Below, one piece after another: positions 59,131-64,000 of a stretch of 64,000 bases of DNA. The stretch's first letter is position 1; each line of letters starts with the position of its first letter. Below the pieces are notes generated by a model. It was not told the origin of the DNA, did not search any database, and saw only the letters and a list, made by a program, of their open reading frames with translations. Both the position numbers and the translations under genes were made by a program. The stretch lies in assembly GCF_030433645.1 (NCBI RefSeq), contig NZ_JAROCG010000001.1:1178001-1242000 (forward strand), given 5' to 3'. The DNA comes from Arthrobacter burdickii (GTDB taxonomy: Bacteria > Actinomycetota > Actinomycetes > Actinomycetales > Micrococcaceae).

Positions 59131-59304
59131 ATGACAAGGCATGAGAATCTCGTCGGTCGGGGCACGCGCCCGAGACCACCCGTAGAAGCACGCTTGCGGG
59201 CACCGCGTGGACGTCAACAGGTCACGGACTGTTTCGTCGCTCTCACTGCCCTTCTGCTCATGTCGGTCATCCTGTACTTCACGTTCCAGTACGACGCCTG
59301 GTGA
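59131..59304 (+). CDS. Small single-helix membrane protein (57 aa)
   Basis: An ATG at 59131, 6 bp after the sdaA stop, opens 57 codons ending at 59304. The product has a strongly basic first half (TRHENLVGRGTRPRPPVEAR) and one membrane helix DCFVALTALLLMSVILYFTF, ending QYDAW. Codon use looks like its neighbours. I do not recognise a family. Its position immediately behind sdaA and its basic inside/hydrophobic outside pattern suggest a real small protein, perhaps a partner of a transporter of the pathway. No strong ribosome binding site is visible, but translational coupling to sdaA is possible. Confidence 0.5.
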   Translation: MTRHENLVGRGTRPRPPVEARLRAPRGRQQVTDCFVALTALLLMSVILYFTFQYDAW

Positions 59305-59418
59305 CCCGCTCTGGTATCCACCGAAGCCGGCAGGAGATGCCCACCCGCTGCCGCCATGACGCAGAAGCAGCAAATCATTACTAAAAAAAATCGATCACGA
59401 TCTCGATGAGGAGACAGC

Positions 59419-60618
59419 ATGCAGCAACTCGCGAACCGGCTCGAACGTCTGGGCACCGAAACCGCTTTCAGCGTCGCCCAGGCCGCAGCGGCCTGGAAGT
59501 CGAAGGGGAACCTCGTGTACCCCTTCCATCTCGGTGACATCAACATCCCGACGGCCCCGCATATCGTCGAAGCCATGAACCGGGCCATCGCCGACGGCCA
59601 TACGGGCTATTGCCCGGGTCCCGGCATCCCGCAGTTGCGCGAGGCACTCGCCGAGGACATCGGGGGCCGTCGGGGTATCGAGTTCACCCCTGACAACGTG
59701 GTGGTGATGACGGGCGGCAAGCCCGTGATCACGAAATTCCTGCAGGCGGTCATGAACCCCGGCCAGGAAGTGCTCTATCCCAACCCCGGCTTCCCGATCT
59801 ACGAATCGCAGATCGAGTACCTCGGTGGCACAGCGGTGCCGTACCGCTACCTGCCCACCAGCGAGGGCTTCGCGATCGACCTCGACCAGGTGCGCACGTC
59901 GATCACCCCGAAGACTGTCGCGATCATCTACAACGACCTGCAGAACCCCATCTCGGCTGAATCGACGCCGGCCGAGCGGGAAGCGATCGCCCAGCTCGCC
60001 CAGGAGCACGACCTGTGGGTACTCTCCGATGAGGCGTACTTCGAGACGCGCTACGAGGGTGTCTCCAGCTCCATCGCCTCGCTCCCCGGCATGATGGAGC
60101 GCACCGTGATCCTCTACACGTTCAGCAAGAAGTTCGCCATGACGGGATCCCGCCTGGGCTGCGCCGTCGCCCCGGTCGAGATCGCCAGAATTCTGAGCAC
60201 ACTCAACACCAACGATGAGTCGTGTACGACGCACTACGTTCAGTGGGCCGGTATCGAAGCCCTCCGTGGCACCCAGGAACCCGTACAGCAGATGCTCGAG
60301 ATCCTGCGCGAGCGACGCGATGCCGCCTGCGAACTCGTGAACGACATCTCCGGCGTGCAGGTCGCCGTGCCGAAGTCGACGTTCTACCTCTTCCCCGACG
60401 TCACCGAGGCCATGCAGCGCATGGGGTACACGGCAGTCGGCGACTTCGCCTCCACAGCTCTCCACGAGACCGGTGTCTCCTTCTGCACCCGTGAGCACTT
60501 CGGACGCCGCCAGCCGGGCGAAGAGCGGCAATACATCCGGCTCGCCTACTCGGGCATCGACGTCGCCGACATCCGCGACGGCCTCGGCCGCCTGCGCAAG
60601 TGGATCGAGACGGCATGA
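59419..60618 (+). CDS. PLP-dependent class I aminotransferase
   Basis: A 399-residue aminotransferase of fold type I. The PLP-lysine motif is YTFSKKFAMTGSRLG near residue 238; NDLQNPISAE and DEAYFE precede it. The substrate is unknown. Its stop overlaps the hydroxyacid-dehydrogenase start (ATGA), so serine to hydroxypyruvate to glycerate is a plausible joint route, though family I members also act on aspartate or aromatic amino acids. GAGGAGACAGC precedes the ATG. An A8 run at 59374-59381 and ATCGA/TCGAT arms (59388-59405) sit upstream as a possible control region. Confidence 0.88.
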   Translation: MQQLANRLERLGTETAFSVAQAAAAWKSKGNLVYPFHLGDINIPTAPHIVEAMNRAIADGHTGYCPGPGIPQLREALAEDIGGRRGIEFTPDNVVVMTGGKPVITKFLQAVMNPGQEVLYPNPGFPIYESQIEYLGGTAVPYRYLPTSEGFAIDLDQVRTSITPKTVAIIYNDLQNPISAESTPAEREAIAQLAQEHDLWVLSDEAYFETRYEGVSSSIASLPGMMERTVILYTFSKKFAMTGSRLGCAVAPVEIARILSTLNTNDESCTTHYVQWAGIEALRGTQEPVQQMLEILRERRDAACELVNDISGVQVAVPKSTFYLFPDVTEAMQRMGYTAVGDFASTALHETGVSFCTREHFGRRQPGEERQYIRLAYSGIDVADIRDGLGRLRKWIETA

Positions 60619-61574
60619 GCCGGGTCGTCGTCACGGGACGCGTACCCGAAGCCGCTATCGAGAAGCTTCGCGCCGAGCACGAGGTCGACGCCTGGCAGGG
60701 TCAGGAGTCGATCGGACGCGAGGAGCTCCTGCGCCGGGTAGCCGGTGCCGACGCCGTGGTGAGCCTGCTCACCGAACGCGTCGACTCCGAGCTGCTCGAC
60801 GCCGCCGGCCCCCAGCTCAGGGTGGTCGCGAACGTGGCCGTCGGCTACGACAACATCGACGTGCCGGCCTGTACAGAACGGGGCATCGTAGCCACCAACA
60901 CCCCTGGCGTCCTCACGGACGCCACAGCCGACATCGCGTTCGGCCTGATCCTTCTGGCGACCCGCCGGCTCGGCGAGGGCGAACGGCTCATCCGCTCCGG
61001 CCAGCCCTGGAAGTGGGGCATGTCCTTCCTGCTCGGCAGCAGCCTGCAGGGCAAAACCCTCGGCATCGTCGGCATGGGCGGCATCGGCCGGGCCACCGCA
61101 CTCCGGGCCAAAGCCTTCGGCATGGACATCGTCTACCAGTCGCGCAGCGAGATCGATCCGAGGATCGCCGCAGAGCTGGGCGCCCGGCGCGTCGACCTCG
61201 ACGAGCTGCTCGGTATCTCCGACATCGTCTCCCTCCACTGCCCCTACGGGCCTGCCACCCACCACCTGATCGGCGCCGAGCAACTCGCGGCCATGAAGGA
61301 CTCGGCCTACCTCATCAACACCGCCCGCGGACCCATCGTCGACGAAGCAGCCCTCACTTCCGCCCTTCGCGGGAAACAGATCGCCGGCGCAGGACTCGAC
61401 GTCTTCGAGAACGAGCCCCGCGTGCACCCCGGACTGCTCGAACTCGAGAACGTCGTGCTCGTCCCACACCTCGGCTCCGCCACCGTGGAGACCCGTACCG
61501 CCATGGCAATGCTCGCAGCAGACAACACCCTCGCCGTGCTCAGCGACGAACGACCACCCGCGCCGATCAACTAG
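60615..61574 (+). CDS. D-2-hydroxyacid dehydrogenase (glyoxylate/hydroxypyruvate reductase-like)
   Basis: A 319-residue NAD(P)-dependent enzyme. The Rossmann motif is LGIVGMGGIGRATALRAKAFG near residue 155; the catalytic triad is Arg in NTARGPIVDE, Glu in NEPRVHP and His in VPHLGSAT. GYDNIDVPACTERGIVATNTPGVLTDATADIAFGLIL is the family signature. It reduces glyoxylate or hydroxypyruvate, here most likely the hydroxypyruvate produced by the upstream aminotransferase. Start ATG 60615 overlaps the aminotransferase stop. Confidence 0.93.
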   Translation: MSRVVVTGRVPEAAIEKLRAEHEVDAWQGQESIGREELLRRVAGADAVVSLLTERVDSELLDAAGPQLRVVANVAVGYDNIDVPACTERGIVATNTPGVLTDATADIAFGLILLATRRLGEGERLIRSGQPWKWGMSFLLGSSLQGKTLGIVGMGGIGRATALRAKAFGMDIVYQSRSEIDPRIAAELGARRVDLDELLGISDIVSLHCPYGPATHHLIGAEQLAAMKDSAYLINTARGPIVDEAALTSALRGKQIAGAGLDVFENEPRVHPGLLELENVVLVPHLGSATVETRTAMAMLAADNTLAVLSDERPPAPIN

Positions 61575-61737
61575 AGGTGACCAGCGCACACGCGGGAGAC
61601 GGCAACGGCATCAGTGGATTTCGGGAGGCAGCCCCGCTACCCGCCCGGCCACCGCGCCGGAACCCGTCGTGTGCGGCAGGGTGGGGCGCCGCTGTCGGCG
61701 GGATGCACCGTCACCCCTTTGGCCATACTCTGGCCGA

Positions 61738-62322
61738 GTGAGTACAAACACCGTGAAGTCCGGCCAACAGATCGACAGGCAGGCGCGCATTCTCGAAGCG
61801 GCGCTCGAGCTGCTGTCGCGCCACGGCATCTCAGGTGTCAATATGCGCGCGGTGGCCCGGGAAGCCGGCGTCGCTCTCGGGCTGGTGAACTACTACTACG
61901 AAGACAAGATGAGCCTGATCCGTGCGGCCCTGCACAGTGTGGACAAACACGACCTCGCTCTGGTTGCGCCGGACCCGGCGCTGCCCCCGGACGAACAGCT
62001 CCGGAATGCCCTGCGCCGGGTTGCGGGCCCGGAACTCCTGACCACGCGGTACCTGTCCCTGCGCCTTCATCTGTGGGCGCTTGCCAAGGCGGACGATGAT
62101 TTCGCCCTGATCAACGCCGCGGCCTTCGACCGGTACCTGGACGGGCTTGCCGCCCTGATAGGAGAGGCCAAGCCTGGGCTGCCTGCCAAGGAATGCAAAG
62201 AGCGGGCCGCCGACATCGTCGTCCTGCAGAACGGCATGTGGCTGACCGCGCTCCTCGGTGTGGACAAAGAATCCATTCGGCGGAGCATCGCCCGCACCGA
62301 GGAGATCGCCTTCGCGGCATAG
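61738..62322 (+). CDS. BetI-like TetR-family repressor
   Basis: A 194-residue TetR-type regulator. The helix-turn-helix is MRAVAREAGVALGLVNYYYEDKMSLIRAAL (residues about 37-66), with the NYYY helix close to BetI, which represses choline-oxidation genes and is released by choline. The ligand domain includes LRLHLWALAKADDDFA. It sits directly upstream of betA, with the tandem operators at 62484-62523 between. The GTG at 61738 is used; CATACT lies 7 nt upstream, so the transcript may be leaderless. Confidence 0.9.
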   Translation: MSTNTVKSGQQIDRQARILEAALELLSRHGISGVNMRAVAREAGVALGLVNYYYEDKMSLIRAALHSVDKHDLALVAPDPALPPDEQLRNALRRVAGPELLTTRYLSLRLHLWALAKADDDFALINAAAFDRYLDGLAALIGEAKPGLPAKECKERAADIVVLQNGMWLTALLGVDKESIRRSIARTEEIAFAA

Positions 62323-62483
62323 CGGCCGCGAACCACCACTCTCCGGCACGGCGGCACCATGCAATCCCTGAGGTTATGCCTGACTCAGGTCCCGTCACAT
62401 ACCGGCAGAAGCGCGACACACGGAAAGGGCAAGGGCGCATTCCCGCACCTCAGCGCAGGCCTGATGTTTCATGACCGTAAATT

Positions 62484-62536
62484 TTGAACGCTTGTCCAGT
62501 TTTTCTGTTGAACAGTCGTTCAAGGTGCACTACTCT
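62484..62536 (+). promoter_or_regulatory. betA-region promoter with tandem BetI-like operators
   Basis: A perfect palindrome TTGAAC-AGTC-GTTCAA at 62508-62523 and a related, weaker site TTGAAC-GCTT-GTCCAG at 62484-62499 lie 24 bp apart. The TTGAAC of the first is also a good -35 box, with TACTCT at 62531-62536 as -10 after 17 bp. A repressor bound here would block RNA polymerase directly. The TetR protein encoded upstream is the likely binder. This explains most of the 349-bp gap. Confidence 0.7.
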
Positions 62537-62544
62537 CCCTGAAT

Positions 62545-62655
62545 ATGACCTACGCCACATCAGGGGATACCGCGGATCCTCCGGCTGACATGGTCAACCT
62601 TTCGCTTTCGAAAGAACAACGACCCGCCCTGGCCACTGTGACCGGCGCGAGGTAG
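62545..62655 (+). CDS. Possible leaderless 36-codon ORF upstream of betA
   Basis: The ATG at 62545 is 9 nt after the -10 box at 62531-62536, so a transcript would begin just before or at it. The frame runs 36 codons ([16 protein letters not shown] and on to TVTGAR) and stops 16 bp before the betA ATG. It could be a leader peptide or a small protein. The composition gives no clue and chance is possible. Confidence 0.3.
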   Translation: MTYATSGDTADPPADMVNLSLSKEQRPALATVTGAR

Positions 62656-62671
62656 AAGGAGAGTTTGCAGC

Positions 62672-64000
62672 ATGACAAAAACCAGCTACGACTACGTCAT
62701 TGTCGGCGGCGGAAGCGCGGGCTCCGTACTGGCCAACCGTCTGAGCGATGGAGGCCAGAGCAGCGTCCTGGTCCTCGAGGCCGGACGAAGCGACTACCCC
62801 TGGGACCTTTTCATCCAGATGCCGGCCGCGCTCACCTTCCCCAGCGGCAACCCGCTCTATGACTGGCGCTACGAGTCGGACCCGGAGCCCCATATGGACG
62901 GCCGCCGCGTGGCACATGCCCGGGGCAAGGTCCTGGGGGGCTCGAGCTCCATCAACGGCATGATCTTCCAGCGCGGCAACCCTTTGGATTACGAGCGCTG
63001 GGGCGCCGACCCCGGCATGGAGACCTGGGACTTCGCGCACTGCCTGCCGTACTTCAACCGGATGGAGAACGCACTCGCCGCCGACCCGGATGATGAGCTC
63101 CGCGGGCATGACGGCCCGCTGGTCCTGGAACGCGGCCCCGCCACGAACCCGCTGTTCCAGGCCTTCTTCGCCGCCGCCCAGGAAGCCGGTTACCCGCTGA
63201 CGGACGACGTCAACGGGTACCGCCAGGAAGGCTTCGCGGCCTTCGACCGCAACGTGCACAAGGGCCAGCGGCTCTCGGCATCCCGCGCCTACCTGCGGCC
63301 GAACTTCGGCCGGGACAACCTGACCGTCCTCACCCGGGCACTGGCCACCAAGATCAACTTCACGGGCAACGTGGCTACCGGCGTCACATACCGTCGCAAC
63401 GGCAAAACCCACCAGGTGAACGCGGGTGAGGTGATCCTGGCCGGCGGCGCGATCAACACCCCGCAGCTGCTCCAGCTCTCCGGCGTCGGCGACGCCGCCC
63501 ACCTGAACTCCCTGGGCATCAACTCCGTGGCCAACCTGCCCGGCGTCGGGCAAAACCTCCAGGACCACCTCGAGGTCTACATCCAGCACGCCTGCACCCA
63601 GCCGGTGTCCATGCAGCCGGCCCTGGATGTCTGGCGTATGCCGTGGATCGGCATGCAGTGGCTGCTGGGCCGGAAGGGACCGGCCGCCACCAACCACTTC
63701 GAGGGCGGCGGCTTCGTCCGCTCCAACGAGGATGTCGCGTACCCGAACCTGATGTTCCATTTCCTCCCGGTCGCCGTCCGCTACGACGGCCAGAAGGCCG
63801 ATGCCAAGCACGGCTACCAGGTGCACATCGGCCCCATGTACTCCGACGCCCGCGGCACCCTCAAGATTACGTCCACCGATCCCACCGTGCACCCGTCCAT
63901 GGTTTTCAACTACCTCTCCACGGACCAGGACCGCCGCGAATGGGTCGAGGCCGTCCGTGTGGCTCGCGACATCCTGGGCCAGTCCGCCATGGGCCCCTTC
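62672..64000 (+). CDS. betA: Choline dehydrogenase (GMC oxidoreductase), partial
   Basis: The ATG at 62672 follows GAAGGAGAG and opens 443 codons to the window end; family length is about 550, so roughly 100 residues are missing. The GMC FAD motif is [18 protein letters not shown] near residue 7, with [16 protein letters not shown] (PS00623) and [16 protein letters not shown] (PS00624). It oxidises choline to betaine aldehyde and may go on to betaine. The upstream BetI-like repressor and operators, and the betaine-degradation genes in this window, support the substrate. The betaine-aldehyde dehydrogenase gene would be expected beyond the edge. Confidence 0.93.
   Translation, partial: MTKTSYDYVIVGGGSAGSVLANRLSDGGQSSVLVLEAGRSDYPWDLFIQMPAALTFPSGNPLYDWRYESDPEPHMDGRRVAHARGKVLGGSSSINGMIFQRGNPLDYERWGADPGMETWDFAHCLPYFNRMENALAADPDDELRGHDGPLVLERGPATNPLFQAFFAAAQEAGYPLTDDVNGYRQEGFAAFDRNVHKGQRLSASRAYLRPNFGRDNLTVLTRALATKINFTGNVATGVTYRRNGKTHQVNAGEVILAGGAINTPQLLQLSGVGDAAHLNSLGINSVANLPGVGQNLQDHLEVYIQHACTQPVSMQPALDVWRMPWIGMQWLLGRKGPAATNHFEGGGFVRSNEDVAYPNLMFHFLPVAVRYDGQKADAKHGYQVHIGPMYSDARGTLKITSTDPTVHPSMVFNYLSTDQDRREWVEAVRVARDILGQSAMGPF

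Overview
This window looks like a chromosomal segment of a high-GC actinobacterium, most likely a member of the Micrococcaceae close to Arthrobacter. The reasons are the uniformly high GC, the actinobacterial dnaK-grpE-dnaJ-hspR locus with HAIR operators, and a dimethylglycine oxidase of exactly 830 residues that reads like the Arthrobacter globiformis enzyme next to a soxBDAG operon. No tRNA, rRNA, CRISPR array, insertion sequence or phage gene was seen. The genus assignment is inference from remembered family features; no search was run.

Layout. 0-9 kb: the 5' part of a P-loop kinase/aminodeoxychorismate synthase fusion, a LysE exporter, a low-molecular-weight tyrosine phosphatase, a methyltransferase, a divergent MarR/MMPL exporter pair, and a multicopper-oxidase-like gene broken by one frameshift with its secreted companion. 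9-20 kb: an envelope-type module with a tiny secreted peptide, a response regulator/histidine kinase pair, a dTMP-kinase-like protein, a degenerate Hpt-like protein, an orphan response regulator, a phosphodiester glycosidase, a GT2-GtrA glycosyltransferase, and an operon of DUF4956, VTC-type polyphosphate polymerase and a beta-helical lipoprotein. Short repeats with 11-bp spacing and matched leaderless promoters link several of its transcription units, which suggests one regulon.

20-36 kb: a TetR/EamA pair under a very long palindrome, a DUF2252 protein, the heat-shock operon, two helical proteins, a DUF5655-type protein, an SDR, a diguanylate cyclase, a DUF695-like protein, an MFS exporter, trmB and an HSL-type esterase.

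36-64 kb: an almost complete choline/glycine-betaine catabolic island. betA (cut by the window end) oxidises choline under a BetI-like repressor. A BCCT carrier imports betaine. GbcA/GbcB demethylate betaine to dimethylglycine, DmgO makes sarcosine and SoxBDAG makes glycine. GlyA joins glycine with methylene-THF to give serine, and SdaA deaminates serine to pyruvate. Surplus one-carbon units leave through FolD, FchA and PurU, which regenerates free THF. A second pabB-like gene sits in the same operon, probably for folate supply. FolD lacks the lysine needed for cyclohydrolase activity and FchA, encoded next to it, is a separate cyclohydrolase. Two FCD-type GntR regulators and AT-rich TGATATAT-type palindromes at three promoters suggest shared control. 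An aminotransferase and a hydroxyacid dehydrogenase may give a side route from serine to glycerate.
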